Of a stretch of 64,000 nt of DNA, positions 44,545 through 54,249 are shown piece by piece (the stretch's first letter is position 1; every line of letters starts with the position of its first letter). The stretch comes from Acetobacter malorum. Its GTDB lineage: Bacteria > Pseudomonadota > Alphaproteobacteria > Acetobacterales > Acetobacteraceae. Position numbers and translations under genes: made by a program. The stretch lies in the NCBI RefSeq assembly GCF_001580615.1, contig NZ_LHZC01000055.1, positions 235,145 through 299,144 of the forward strand, in the 5' to 3' direction. Under the pieces are notes generated by a model. That model worked only from the letters and a program-made list of their open reading frames with translations, was not told the origin of the DNA and did no database searches.

Positions 44545-45760
44545 TTCCGCCACAGGTACCACATCCGTCCCGTCTCCGGTGCTGGACGCCACGGGCTTCA
44601 TCATGCCGGAAGAAGCCGACATGCTCACCGGCGTTCTTGCCGATATCAACGCCGCTTTTGGCAATACGCTCAATACGGACCTCTCCACCCCGCAAGGGCA
44701 ACTGGCGATGTCCCTCACCGCCATTTTGGGGGATGCGTATGACCAGTTCCTCGCCCTCGCCAACGGCGTAGACCCCGCCCGGGCCGAAGGCCGCATGCAG
44801 GACGCGATCGGCCGCATCTATTTCATGTCCCGCCTGCCTGCCACGCCCACAACCGTCACCTGTATCTGCACCGGGGCGGCGGGCACGGTCATCCCGCAAG
44901 GCGCGCTCATCAAAGATCAGTCCGGCAACAGTTACACGGCAGATAACGCTCTTACGCTGGACGCCACCGGCACCACACAGGGCACCTTTACGTGCACCAG
45001 CGCGGGGGAGGTGGTCTGTCCGGCAGGGAGTGTCACAATCAGCCAGTCCGTGGCGGGATGGAGCGCGGTCAGCAATCCCACCGCCGGGGTGACAGGTCGC
45101 GCGGTGGAAAGTCGCGCCGCGTTTGAGGCACGTCGTAAAACCTCAGTTGCAGTCAACGCTATCGGCCCGCTGGACGCTATTTCTGCCGCCGTGCAGGCCG
45201 TTTCCGGTGTGACAGATGCGTATGTCACGGATAACAGCACGCCTCAGAATGTTACCGTCAACGGCGTGACGCTTGCGCCGCACAGCCTGTATGTTTGCGT
45301 CAATGGTGGCGCGGATGCGGAGATTGCGCTGGCCATTCTGCGCAAGAAGCCACCGGGTTGCGCCTATAACGGTAACACCACCATCACCGTGGCCGACCCA
45401 GCCAGTTCCTATGCAACCCCGCCGAGCTATACAGTCAGTTTTCAAAGGCCCACGCCCACGCCAGTTTATGTCATGGTGCGTCTCGCGTCGTCTGCCGCCG
45501 TGCCGTCCACAGTCACCACGGATATTCAGACCGCCGTGCAATCCGCCTTTCTGGGGGATGACGGCGGCACCCGCGCCCGCATTGGCAGCACTCTTTATGC
45601 CAGCCGGTTTTATGCCGCAGTGGCGAGCCTCGGCTCATGGGCGCAGATTACGGAAATCACTGTTGGTACAAGCCCAAATCCCACCGGATTTACCGTACAG
45701 ATGCAGGCTGACCAGATCCCGACACTGGATGCCTCCACCATCAGCGTGGAACTGGTGTAA
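44516..45760 (+). CDS. Baseplate J-like protein
   Basis: 414 residues. ADMLTGVLADINAAFGNTLNTDLSTPQGQLAMSLTAILGDAYDQF, AGTVIPQGALIKDQSGNSYTADN, AVESRAAFEARRKTSV and LDAISAAVQAVSGVTDAYVTDN are the Baseplate_J pattern. It forms the wedge of the contractile baseplate. The ATG lies inside the previous gene; a TTG at 44531 with GGGAG spacing is an alternative start. It ends in TAATG shared with the next ATG. Confidence 0.85.
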   Translation: MGARLLSASNSATGTTSVPSPVLDATGFIMPEEADMLTGVLADINAAFGNTLNTDLSTPQGQLAMSLTAILGDAYDQFLALANGVDPARAEGRMQDAIGRIYFMSRLPATPTTVTCICTGAAGTVIPQGALIKDQSGNSYTADNALTLDATGTTQGTFTCTSAGEVVCPAGSVTISQSVAGWSAVSNPTAGVTGRAVESRAAFEARRKTSVAVNAIGPLDAISAAVQAVSGVTDAYVTDNSTPQNVTVNGVTLAPHSLYVCVNGGADAEIALAILRKKPPGCAYNGNTTITVADPASSYATPPSYTVSFQRPTPTPVYVMVRLASSAAVPSTVTTDIQTAVQSAFLGDDGGTRARIGSTLYASRFYAAVASLGSWAQITEITVGTSPNPTGFTVQMQADQIPTLDASTISVELV

Positions 45761-46335
45761 TGCAGGATGTGCAGAAAACCGTCCTCTCCCAATATGCCTG
45801 CGCTCCCAGCCTGAATGCCCTTATCAATGGCTGGAATCAGGCGTTTGACCCTGCAACGCTCATTGACCAGTGGTATGACCAGATCTGGAACATCGCCACC
45901 GCACAGGGCTACGGGCTGGATGTGTGGGGGCGGATTGTCGGTGTTCAGCGCGTCCTCACCATTTCCTCTGAAAATTTCGTTGGCTTTGCAGAGGCGACGG
46001 ACCTCACCGAGCAAGGCTTCAACACGGCCCCCTGGTATAAAGGCACGGCCACCAGCAGCAATGTCAGCCTGTCGGATGAGGGCTTTCGTCAGCTTATTTA
46101 CGCCAAGGCTATGGCCAACATCACGGATGGGTCCGTCCTGAGCCTGAACATCCTTCTCATGGCGTTGTTTGCCGGGCAGGGCGATGCCTGGGTGGAAGAC
46201 CATGGCGATATGACCATGACCTACGTTTTCAATTTCATCCCGACAGATGTGCAGGTTTCCATCATTCAAAGCAGCGGCGTCCTGCCGCGCCCGGCCGGAG
46301 TGGCCGTCTCTTACGCTATCAGGGGGCATGCATGA
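45760..46335 (+). CDS. DUF2612 baseplate/tail protein
   Basis: 191 residues. LINGWNQAFDPATLIDQWYDQIWNIATAQGYGLDVWGRIVGVQR and FRQLIYAKAMANITDGSVLSLNILLMALFAGQG match DUF2612, the gp48-like baseplate component that follows J. The C-terminus VLPRPAGVAVSYAI is also typical. Overlaps the neighbours at both ends. Confidence 0.83.
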   Translation: MQDVQKTVLSQYACAPSLNALINGWNQAFDPATLIDQWYDQIWNIATAQGYGLDVWGRIVGVQRVLTISSENFVGFAEATDLTEQGFNTAPWYKGTATSSNVSLSDEGFRQLIYAKAMANITDGSVLSLNILLMALFAGQGDAWVEDHGDMTMTYVFNFIPTDVQVSIIQSSGVLPRPAGVAVSYAIRGHA

Positions 46336-47375
46336 AGCAGTCTGATTTCCCCACACGCCTCGCAACACCTATTGCAGACAACGCTGCGGCGAGTGATGTT
46401 GCAACTATCCCCACAACACAGGCCCGCTCGGGGGATGGCACGGCCTCGCTCGCGCTGGGTTTTCCGCCGGAAACCTTCATTGCCCGCTCCGCTGGTGGCG
46501 TACCCCCACGCGGGCAGGACATGAATGGTCTTCTTAACCTGATTTCCAAAATCCTGCGTGCGTATCAGGCCGGATGCTGGGGCACGTTTGACGCCGGATT
46601 TGCACAGGCCATTGGTGGCTATCCGGCCGGTGCTGTTGTGTCCGGCACAACACCCGGCACGTTCTGGGTTTCCACAGCAGATGATAATGTCAGCACGCCG
46701 GGGGCAGACGGGGCCGCATGGCAAAATCTGTTTACGGGCTATCTGCCGTTATCAGGCGGCACAGTCTCCTGGCTGAATGTTAATGGCCCGCTGGTGCAGG
46801 AGGGGTTCGACGGCATTACCGCGCAGGCGGCGCCCTATAACCCGCAGAATGGTCAGTATATCAATTACCCCTGCTTTAGTTCCAAAGCCGAAGGGCGAGG
46901 CAGCCAGTTTTTTGTCGGTTTGCAGGAAGAGGTCGGCACAACTTTCCGTGCTCTTCTGTCTCTGCAATTTCCAGATGGCTCCTGGCGTTATGTCCAGTGG
47001 GGCCAGAACCGCCGGATAAATGACAGCCAGTACGGAGACATCGCCTACACGTCTGACCTGAGCTCATACGTTTCCGCCGGGCTTTATAACAGTGATTTCG
47101 GCACAGCAGATGGCCGGGTGATCAATCTGGCCTATGGCCACCGCATACAGGCGTTTCAGGCAACTGTCGGGAATGGCACCACGGCTGGAACGTGGATCAC
47201 ATTTCCGGTCGCCTTTTCAGGAACGCCTGTCTTCTATCAGGCCAATTCCTGCGGCAATGGGGATGATGTGACGGATACAGATTACTGGTGTTACGGCGCG
47301 ACCGCGACCGGCCTGTTTGTCCGGCCCCGCAACCATCAGGGGGCTGCCAATATCATCGTGATAGGGCCAAAATAA
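46332..47375 (+). CDS. Tail fibre protein
   Basis: 347 residues. KQSDFPTRLATPIADNAAASDVATIP and GGVPPRGQDMNGLLNLISKIL form the baseplate-binding end, typical of fibre N-termini. GYLPLSGGTVSWLNVNGPLV is a repeat-like fibre element. The C-terminus (SGTPVFYQANSCGNGDDVTDTDYWCYGAT; RPRNHQGAANIIVIGPK) is a receptor-binding-type domain with a putative exposed loop. It determines host range. Confidence 0.75.
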   Translation: MKQSDFPTRLATPIADNAAASDVATIPTTQARSGDGTASLALGFPPETFIARSAGGVPPRGQDMNGLLNLISKILRAYQAGCWGTFDAGFAQAIGGYPAGAVVSGTTPGTFWVSTADDNVSTPGADGAAWQNLFTGYLPLSGGTVSWLNVNGPLVQEGFDGITAQAAPYNPQNGQYINYPCFSSKAEGRGSQFFVGLQEEVGTTFRALLSLQFPDGSWRYVQWGQNRRINDSQYGDIAYTSDLSSYVSAGLYNSDFGTADGRVINLAYGHRIQAFQATVGNGTTAGTWITFPVAFSGTPVFYQANSCGNGDDVTDTDYWCYGATATGLFVRPRNHQGAANIIVIGPK

Positions 47376-47803
47376 TGACAGACATCAAAACAGCTTATCC
47401 AGACCGTTATTATGCAGCCTATGACACAACAGCCCCACAGCCCACCCCGGTCACGGGCTGGTATGACACCGGGACGATGAGCAGCCTTGCCGCTGTGCCA
47501 CCTGCGACCAGCCTGATCCCCGTCAGCCCGGAGGACTGGGCCAACACCACAAGCTTCCGTCTGCCCGGCGGGCGGGGGGTGCTGAATGGGAAAATCATTG
47601 AGTATACAGCCCCCGTTCAGCCCGAACCGCTGACCACACAGGCCCAGACTGCGCTTGCGGCTGCCCGGCAGACCGTGTGGGGGAATTATGGCGCACTGAA
47701 TGAGCCAACCCCGGAGGCATGGGTCACTTACCTCAAAGCTCTGCGCGCCCTTGCGGAGGGGCAGGACACCACCAGCACAACTCTCCCGGAGGCCCCGGCA
47801 TGA
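47375..47803 (+). CDS. Tail fibre assembly-type protein
   Basis: 142 residues from the ATG that shares TAATG with the fibre stop. TDIKTAYPDRYYAAYDTTAPQPTPVTGWYDTG and QAQTALAAARQTVWGNYGALNEPTPEAWVTYLKALRALAEG follow the pattern of Tfa-type chaperones (a short N-terminal segment and a helical C-terminus), which help fold the adjacent fibre. The stop overlaps the next ATG (ATGA). Confidence 0.68.
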   Translation: MTDIKTAYPDRYYAAYDTTAPQPTPVTGWYDTGTMSSLAAVPPATSLIPVSPEDWANTTSFRLPGGRGVLNGKIIEYTAPVQPEPLTTQAQTALAAARQTVWGNYGALNEPTPEAWVTYLKALRALAEGQDTTSTTLPEAPA

Positions 47804-48327
47804 CGGCCCCTCTGCCATCCCCCAACTGGCGGCCCGCCCCGTCGCGCACTCTTCCGCTCACCATTCCGCCGGGTTTGCGCCTGCGCGGGCTGGTGGCGGA
47901 GGAAGTCTGTCTGGCATGGGCACCCAAAGCCAGCGGGGACAATCTGGATTTCACGCTTAATCCTAAAAACTGGCTGCACGGAACAGGGGATTATCTGTCT
48001 TCTGTTACCGCCAGTGTGCTGACTGCCACGGGTGCTGCAACAGACCTCACCGTTCTGTGGGCCACCGTGCTGCATGGCATGGCCTGTATTTTTCTGGGTG
48101 GCGGCCCGCCGGGCACGGTGCAGCAGGTTCAGGTTTCCGTCACCACACAGCAGGGGCGTAGCCTTGTGCAGCCGGTGGCCGTCGCCATTCTGGCAGACAC
48201 ACCGGCTGCCCCGCCTCAGCCGGCTCCGTGTCTGGCAGATGGCACTCCGGTTCCGCCTAACGCCATGGCGCTGCCGGGGGGCGCAATCCTCACCGGCCCG
48301 TCCGGAACCCCTTATCTTATCGCGTAA
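47800..48327 (+). CDS. Phage fibre-tail adaptor-like protein
   Basis: 175 residues. CLAWAPKASGDNLDFTLNPKNWLHGTGDYLSSVTASVLTATG is the pattern of fibre-tail adaptor proteins, followed by AAATDLTVLWATVLHGMACIFLGGG and VSVTTQQGRSLVQPVAVAIL. The last 40 residues are Pro-rich. The family is common in acetic acid bacterial and related prophages. The exact structural role is inferred. Confidence 0.65.
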   Translation: MTAPLPSPNWRPAPSRTLPLTIPPGLRLRGLVAEEVCLAWAPKASGDNLDFTLNPKNWLHGTGDYLSSVTASVLTATGAATDLTVLWATVLHGMACIFLGGGPPGTVQQVQVSVTTQQGRSLVQPVAVAILADTPAAPPQPAPCLADGTPVPPNAMALPGGAILTGPSGTPYLIA

Positions 48328-48338
48328 CGGGAGAGCCC

Positions 48339-48905
48339 ATGTCCGGGTCAAGCAGTTTCACGGCATCCACACCCAGTGGCATGCCGCTTTCGGCGTTGCC
48401 GGTGCAGCCTCAGCCCGCACCGGCCGATCTTGTTTTTGGTATTTTCAATGGGCAGGGCCAGTTTGTGCCTCAGTCCGCCATCTGGACCGGCGCTGTCTCT
48501 AAAGCAGGCGATACCCTCACGGGTTTGCTGAGTTGTGCCGTTGCGCCGACGGATGCCGCGCATCTGGTCAATAAGGCCTATGTCGATGCCCAGAGCGGGC
48601 AGGTGAGCGGCACGGTCGCCACCCTCGTCACACAGGCGCAGGATGCCGCAACACAGGCCCAAACAGCGGTCGCTCATGCATCGGATGCGGCGGTAACCGT
48701 CTTGGCGGAGCAGAAGGGCATCCCCAACGGTCTCGCCACCCTTTCTCCCAATGGCAATCTGGTGCTTGGCGGGCTGGACTGTCTGGGCGTGCAGGACGGG
48801 CATGTGCTGATGGCCATGGACCTCCCCACCACAGACCCCGGCCTGCGCGGTGTGTGGTGGAACAACGGCGGTTATCTCTGTATCTCTCAAGGCACGTCTT
48901 CATGA
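48339..48905 (+). CDS. Short tail fibre protein
   Basis: 188 residues. FGIFNGQGQFVPQSAIWTGAVSKAGDTLTGLL and APTDAAHLVNKAYVDAQ are the repeated fibre motif. A coiled coil (TLVTQAQDAATQAQTAVAHASDAAVTVLAEQ) follows, then a compact Gly/Leu-rich tip. The stop overlaps the next start (ATGA). Confidence 0.7.
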   Translation: MSGSSSFTASTPSGMPLSALPVQPQPAPADLVFGIFNGQGQFVPQSAIWTGAVSKAGDTLTGLLSCAVAPTDAAHLVNKAYVDAQSGQVSGTVATLVTQAQDAATQAQTAVAHASDAAVTVLAEQKGIPNGLATLSPNGNLVLGGLDCLGVQDGHVLMAMDLPTTDPGLRGVWWNNGGYLCISQGTSS

Positions 48906-51354
48906 GCCCTTTTCTCAAAACCCGTTTTCTTCTCAGCCTGTGTTCCGGCGCAGCACTGTTGGCGGGAGCAGAGGGCGCGGCATCCGCCCGGCCCAACCAT
49001 CTGCTGCCGCAATATCAGGCAGCATGGCAGGCCACGGCGTCAGCATCCGTCAGTCAGCTTTCCACCCTGTCTGCAACTGCTGCGGAGACCGCTGCCCGGT
49101 CCGGTTCCGGCGCGTCAGCAGTTGCCCAAATGCCCACACTCCTGCGCAGCGCGCTTATGGCCAAATCTCTGGCAAGCAGTGTGGCTCCTTACGTGCCCAC
49201 GCGGCCACCGGGCGGGCTGGATGCCGCAACGGGGGTGCCCGCCCTGTGGCAGAACGCCACCATCGGGCAGATTGGGGTCATGGCGGATGGCAGCGTGCAG
49301 CAGTCTGACAAAGGCGCACCAAACGGTGTGGCGGCGCTGGACGCCAATGGCGCAATGACAGCCCCCGTCTCGGGAGATTTGTCGACTGCCACGGCAAAAA
49401 TTGGCGCAAACGGTGCCGTCGGCAGGCCGCTGGCTGAGCGGTTTGCGGACCAGTTAAATGCAAAGGATTTCGGTCTGGCGCTGGACGGCAAAACGGATGA
49501 TACCGCCGCCCTGCAGGCCGCCAAAAACGCCGCAGCCTCCGGTGCAGTCATTCAGCTCCCGGCAGGTAAACTGGCATTGAAGGCCCTGCCCACCGGCAGC
49601 ATGCCCAATCTGTGGCAGGCCAACGGCACGTTGCAGGCTGATGGCGGGCCGCTGACCACTCTGGGGACCGATGTGCTGGAAAGCACGCTGGAAGGCGGCA
49701 AATATTTTGCCCGTGGCCAGACCGCAGCGGACATGGCCCCCGTGCTGCGGAAGGATCTGGACGTCACTCATTCCGGCGGGAAAGCCGGATTTGTGATGAA
49801 TCTGGAAAAAGGCAACTGCACCATCCCCTCCGTAGGGGCTGCGTTGAATGATTACGTCTGGTGCCATTCCACGGTGCTGAACAGCGCGGCTTTTGGTGGC
49901 GGGCAGCACGTCGCACAGGCCAGTCTGGCGCAGCGGCCCGCTAATGCGCTGGCCGATGGCAAAGGCTCGCGCTCCCAGATCTGGGCCGGATATGATGAAA
50001 CCCGTGATGACACCGGCCAGCCTTCCAATATTGCAGGCAGTTTGGTGGGGCGGGAAATTGACGTTTACGCCAATGCGGATGACCCCAATAACTGGCGTAT
50101 CGGCCTCCAGCTTCAGATTGCCGGGGCGGATAGCGCCGGCACACCGGGCCGGGTGGGCAAGGGTATTGCTCTGGGCAATAATGACGGCACCAGCGCCTAT
50201 GGCATCATGATTGACGCCGCAGGCCGGTTTGACACAGCGGGCATTGACCTCTCCCGCAGCACGCCGGTCAATAATGCCCCGGTTCTGAATATTGGTGCAA
50301 ACCGCAATCTTGCGTTTAGTGAGACCACAAGCCGCATTTTCAGTTTGATTCCGCCGCCTATACCCTCCGATACTGGTATGACACCACGCCACTTTTCTCC
50401 GTTGGGATGAATGGGGATGTGACAACCGCTATCGCCAATCCTGCAAGCGGCATGGCGTGGACACTGGGCGGGCAGGCGCTTATCGGCCTCAATCTGACGG
50501 GCCTGACCGCGCCGGAGGCCATGCGGTTTGGCACTGGGCAGGCGCTCTCCTGGGAACCAACGGCAGTTGTGCTAACCCGTTTTGCAGACGGCAAACTGAC
50601 CGATCAGGTCGCCGCAGGCGTTGCGCGCACACTGGATACACAGGGCAATGAGACCATTCCCGGCGCTGCCCATAACAGCCAGACCGTGGTCAGCCTCAGC
50701 CAGCCCACTGCCTCCGCGTTTGTTGCGCAGGGCACCGCCGCAATCGGGCTGGACACAACCGGCCTGACCGCGCCCGATGCGCTGCGCATGGCGGAAGGGC
50801 AGCATGTCTCATGGGAACAGACGGCCACTGTGCAAACCCGTTTTGCCAGCGGGCAGTTGCAGGAGACATGGGGCGGCACAGCCCTGCGCTCACTGGACCA
50901 GAGCGGGAATGAAACGCTCACCGGTAGCAGCCTGAACAGCGGCATGACCACTACTATGAACAACGGCTCAGCCAGCGCCATTACGCTGAACGGCAAAGCT
51001 GGCATCGGGGTCAATCTGTCTGGCCTGACAACGCCGCAGGCAGTCCGGTTGGGCAGCGGCCAGACTGTGGCGTGGGAGCCAACCGGCGTCATCACCACCG
51101 GCTATACCAGCACTGGCCTGCGGGATGCCAACGGCAGCACCACCCTGCGCCAGTTGGATACGGCAGGGAATGAAACTCTGAGCGGTGCGCTAACCCCTGC
51201 CGGCGGCGTCCGCCTGCCCACTTTCTCCCGCGTGGCCATCAAGGGCATGAGCAACCTGCCCATTGGCACCACGCTCTATGATGCGGATGATGACGCCCCG
51301 GCCATCTACACCTCCGCAGGCTGGAAACTGGCGGCGCTGAACGCAATACCGTGA
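48902..51354 (+). pseudogene. Tail spike/fibre gene broken by a frameshift at a T tract
   Basis: The first reading frame (48902-50410, 502 codons) has an export-like leader and a pectate-lyase-type beta-helix motif (LALDGKTDDTAALQAAKNAAASGAVIQLPAG), typical of tail spikes. It ends in unrelated residues after SRIF. From 50341 another frame continues the protein without a break (FDSAAYTLRYWYDTTPLFSVGMNGD), to 51354. One extra T in the T4 run at 50337-50340 restores a single ~815-residue protein. It could be a real phase-variable or inactivating mutation, or an assembly error in a homopolymer. The second part contains three 87-residue repeats and a compact tip. Confidence 0.82.
50476..51258 (+). 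repeat. Three tandem 261-bp repeats in the tail spike
   Basis: Starts at 50476, 50737 and 50998, each 87 codons. Each unit has (A)xIGLxxTGLTAP(E/D)A(L/M)R, WEP or WEQ, TRFA, then LDxxGNET(L/I)xG. The exact period and divergent copies suggest an elongated shaft made of repeat units, with room for copy-number change. Confidence 0.88.
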
Positions 51355-51453
51355 CGGTTTGATGCAGCCTGTCTGTTCTGCTTGATGCGCCCGCACGCTC
51401 TCCTGTAATCTGTGTGCGAACCTTTTGCACAAGACAGAAGGCAGAGAGGCAAC

Positions 51454-51876
51454 ATGATAAGAAAAACAAGATTTGCCGTGCTTGCAGGTGGGCTCCTTCT
51501 GGGGAGTGCTGCCCTGCAGGCCCCAGCTCCCGTTCTGGCCAGATCCGTACATCTGGCCCCGCATGTGCCCAGTACAGTGGTGTCCGGCACGCTGGAGGGC
51601 GCTGGCCCCGTGCCGTTTCGTGTGCCTGTTAAGGAAGGGCAGCAACTGAATATTCAGTGTCATTCCCGCAAAAGCGGCATTTACTTTTTTGTAAAAGACC
51701 AGTCCGGCAGCATGGTTTATGATAGTGCGGTAAGCCCGCAGCCCGACAGGTGGACCGGCGAGGTCTCTTCTGCCGGCCTTTACACGGTCGGGGTTTACCA
51801 GAAGCGCTCTCCCGTTCATCTCCACAAAGGGCAGACGGCCTTTTTCCGGCTGCATGTTGCCGTTAACAACGACTGA
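51454..51876 (+). CDS. Periplasmic hypothetical protein
   Basis: 140 residues with a Sec signal (RKTRFAVLAGGLLLGSAALQAPAPVLA) and a beta-rich mature domain: VVSGTLEGAGPVPFRVPVKEGQQLNIQCHS, GIYFFVKDQSGSMVYDSAV, TGEVSSAGLYTVGVYQKRS, TAFFRLHVAV. This resembles the pre-peptidase C-terminal (PPC-like) jelly-roll fold. The ATG has AGAGAGG upstream. Convergent with the NUDIX gene, 4 nt between stops. Confidence 0.7.
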   Translation: MIRKTRFAVLAGGLLLGSAALQAPAPVLARSVHLAPHVPSTVVSGTLEGAGPVPFRVPVKEGQQLNIQCHSRKSGIYFFVKDQSGSMVYDSAVSPQPDRWTGEVSSAGLYTVGVYQKRSPVHLHKGQTAFFRLHVAVNND

Positions 51877-51880
51877 GGTT

Positions 51881-52288
51881 TTAGCCGCCAGCCTTTGCCC
51901 GTAACGCCGCCACGGCCACCGTTGTGGCGTGGGTAAGCGGTGCGGGCAGGGCCTCCAGCGGGAACCAGTCCAGACCACTATGTTTGTGCGGTTCCTGCAA
52001 CACCGGCTGGCCGGTAAAGCCGGACACCATATAAACCGGGGCGACCCAGTGGGTGCCGGCGGCGCGGTCAATCTGGTCCACCACGCACAGCAGGGCAGGG
52101 TGGTGTATCACCAGCCCGGTTTCTTCCAGTACTTCCCGCGCCACGGCGGCGGGTACGGTTTCAAACGCATCCACCTTGCCGCCCGGCAGGCCCCAGCATC
52201 CGGCTTCCGGCGCACGCAGGCGGCGCAGGAGCAACAGCTTGCCGTCGTGGATAATCATGGCGCCACAGCCTAGTCTGGGGTCTGTCAT
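51881..52288 (-). CDS. NUDIX hydrolase
   Basis: 135 residues. The Nudix box is GGKVDAFETVPAAVAREVLEETGL (G-x5-E-x5-[UA]-x-R-E-x2-E-E-x-G-U). MTDPRLGCGAMIIHDGKLLLLRRL starts it, with AAGGAGC 7 nt before the ATG. GWGLPGGKV matches sanitising (d)NTP or dinucleotide hydrolases; the substrate cannot be told. Confidence 0.9.
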   Translation of the reverse strand: MTDPRLGCGAMIIHDGKLLLLRRLRAPEAGCWGLPGGKVDAFETVPAAVAREVLEETGLVIHHPALLCVVDQIDRAAGTHWVAPVYMVSGFTGQPVLQEPHKHSGLDWFPLEALPAPLTHATTVAVAALRAKAGG

Positions 52289-52438
52289 CGGGTGCTCCTT
52301 GCTGTGTCTGTCTGCTGTGTGGCCTGCATACCCCGCTGCGGACTTTTGGAAAACAGTGTGGTACACCCCACCCCCTGCCAGCACTGGCAGAGCGGCCTGA
52401 AACTCCGGCCGGATGAGACACGAGGGCAGGGGGCAGAG

Positions 52439-52876
52439 ATGTCAGTCGAAAAAAACTTCAAGGCCGTTCTGGACCGGGCCAATGAGAGCATTGCCGTCAA
52501 GATGACAATGCTGTTTGGCAGCATCTGGTGCGTTTACGTGTTTTTTGTCTTCTCGCTCATCCCCGTGCTGATGCCGCAATGGCAGAATACGCTGCTCTAT
52601 ATTAGCAACTGTATCCAGCTTGTTGCGTTACCGGCCCTGATGGTGGGGAACGCGGTGCTCAGCCGCGGGGCGGATAAGCGGGCGTCGGAAGACCATCAGG
52701 CTCTTTTGGAAATCCTGTCAGACGTGCGGGAAGAGCTGGCGGACCTGAAGGACCGCACAGCGGGCCTTGCGCAAAGTGCATCGGAAGCCCTGCAGCGCCC
52801 GGAGCTGGAAAACGTCTCCATTTCCGACCAGACATTTGTGGATGTGGAAGGGCAGAACGGCAAAACGTCGGACTGA
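52439..52876 (+). CDS. Two-helix inner-membrane protein
   Basis: 145 residues. Two hydrophobic helices (about 25-50 and 56-80; MTMLFGSIWCVYVFFVFSLIPVL and LYISNCIQLVALPALMVG) are followed by a long charged helix, likely coiled coil (DHQALLEILSDVREELADLKDRTAGLAQ). It resembles low-affinity iron permease/DUF1003-like membrane proteins in helix layout, but there is no diagnostic motif. Confidence 0.65.
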   Translation: MSVEKNFKAVLDRANESIAVKMTMLFGSIWCVYVFFVFSLIPVLMPQWQNTLLYISNCIQLVALPALMVGNAVLSRGADKRASEDHQALLEILSDVREELADLKDRTAGLAQSASEALQRPELENVSISDQTFVDVEGQNGKTSD

Positions 52877-52906
52877 TAAAACGACGCTCGTCCTGCCCCA
52901 CTGCCG

Positions 52907-52931
52907 GTTTGAGAGCGATCAAACATTTTTT
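52907..52931 (+). terminator. Weak intrinsic terminator
   Basis: GTTTGA (52907-52912) pairs with TCAAAC (52919-52924) followed by ATTTTTT. Short and AT-rich stem. Confidence 0.45.
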
Positions 52932-52981
52932 AAGGCTGTTTCCGGTATGCAGGGGGCAGATTTTTTGTGGGAGTGCCGTGC

Positions 52982-54244
52982 ATGACGTCTCTGGGCCTGT
53001 TCGCGCTGGTTATTGGACTGGCTTCTCTGTTCGCCTTGCTGAATGAGCGGCTGTTGCGGCTGCCGCTCACCATTGGCATTCTTCTGCTTTCTCTGATTGC
53101 TGCCGGTCTTATGCTGCTGGCGGAGGCTGTGCTGCCCTGGTCCGGCATCGGGCAGGCCCGCGCCGTGCTGACGCAGATTGATCTGCCTCATACCCTGCTG
53201 GATGGCGGACTGGCTTTCCTGCTGTTTGCCGGGGCGCAGACGGTGGATGTGCGCGCCCTGTGGGGCCGCAGATATTCCGTTCTGGCGCTGGCCGTGCTCG
53301 GCACGTTTCTGGCGGTCCTGCTGTTTGCAACGGGCATCTGGGCGGTGTTTGGCCTGCTGGGCTTTTCCATCTCCTTTCCGTGGTGTGTGGTGCTGGGGGC
53401 CATTCTGGCCCCAACGGACCCGGTTTCCGTCGTGGGCATGTTGCGGCGGTTAGGGCTGCCCGGCCCGATACAGGCCCTGTTTGCGGGGGAAAGCCTGTTT
53501 AACGATGGCGTTGGCGTGGTCATTTTCACCGTAGCGCTCAGCGTGGCGATTGATGGCGGCTCGGCCCACGCCACCCGCCTTGCGGAAGCCTTTTTGTGGG
53601 AAGTGGGCGGTGGCCTTCTGGTGGGGCTTGTCGGCGGCGGGCTGGCTGTGGCGGCCCTGCGTGCGGTGCGGGATGTGCATGTGGAAATGCTCATCTCCCT
53701 CGCGCTGGCCAGCGGCGTGTATAGCGTGGCGGCTGCATGGGGCATGTCCGGGCCGATTGCCGTTGTGACGGCGGGGCTGATCCTCGGCGCACCCATCGCG
53801 CAGGCGGCCCTCACGCCGAAGTCTCAGGCGGAGATTGCGGGTTTCTGGGCGCATGTGGATGAAGTTCTGAACGCGCTGCTGTTTACCATTATCGGTTTTC
53901 AGGTGCTGTCACTCACTTTTACCGTGCCGATTGTGCTGGCGGCCTGTCTGGCCCTGCCGCTGGCGGTGCTGGTGCGCGGTGCCAGCGTGCTTCTGGCAAA
54001 CCTGCCCCTGTATGTTCTGCGGAAGGAAAGCTTTGGCGTTCTGGCCGTGCTGACAGGCGGCGGCCTGCGCGGCGGGATTTCTCTCGCACTGGCCCTCAGC
54101 CTGCCCGCCGGGCCGGAGCGTGATCTGCTTTTGTGCGTCAGTTACAGTGTTGTTGTGTTCACCATTCTTGTACAGGGACTGACGATAAAACCGCTGGTGC
54201 AGAAGTTTTACCCCGCCAGCCCGACCGGATCAGAGGAAGGATAA
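52982..54244 (+). CDS. CPA1-type Na+/H+ antiporter
   Basis: 420 residues, about 12 membrane helices. The core motifs of cation/proton antiporter family 1 are seen: LLFAGAQTVDVRAL, VVLGAILAPTDPVSVVGMLRRLGLP, ALFAGESLFNDGVGVVIFTVAL (FNDG in the ion-binding helix), and LTGGGLRGGISLALALSLP (arginine motif). It exchanges Na+ or K+ for H+ and may help in acid tolerance. The ATG has GGGAG upstream. It ends 5 nt before the TonB receptor start, so they may form one transcript. Confidence 0.9.
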   Translation: MTSLGLFALVIGLASLFALLNERLLRLPLTIGILLLSLIAAGLMLLAEAVLPWSGIGQARAVLTQIDLPHTLLDGGLAFLLFAGAQTVDVRALWGRRYSVLALAVLGTFLAVLLFATGIWAVFGLLGFSISFPWCVVLGAILAPTDPVSVVGMLRRLGLPGPIQALFAGESLFNDGVGVVIFTVALSVAIDGGSAHATRLAEAFLWEVGGGLLVGLVGGGLAVAALRAVRDVHVEMLISLALASGVYSVAAAWGMSGPIAVVTAGLILGAPIAQAALTPKSQAEIAGFWAHVDEVLNALLFTIIGFQVLSLTFTVPIVLAACLALPLAVLVRGASVLLANLPLYVLRKESFGVLAVLTGGGLRGGISLALALSLPAGPERDLLLCVSYSVVVFTILVQGLTIKPLVQKFYPASPTGSEEG

Positions 54245-54249
54245 CCCCC

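Noticed and set aside
52877..52981. TPP riboswitch ahead of the vitamin-salvage operon
   Set aside because: No CTGAGA or ACCTGA element of the TPP aptamer was found before the antiporter or receptor start.
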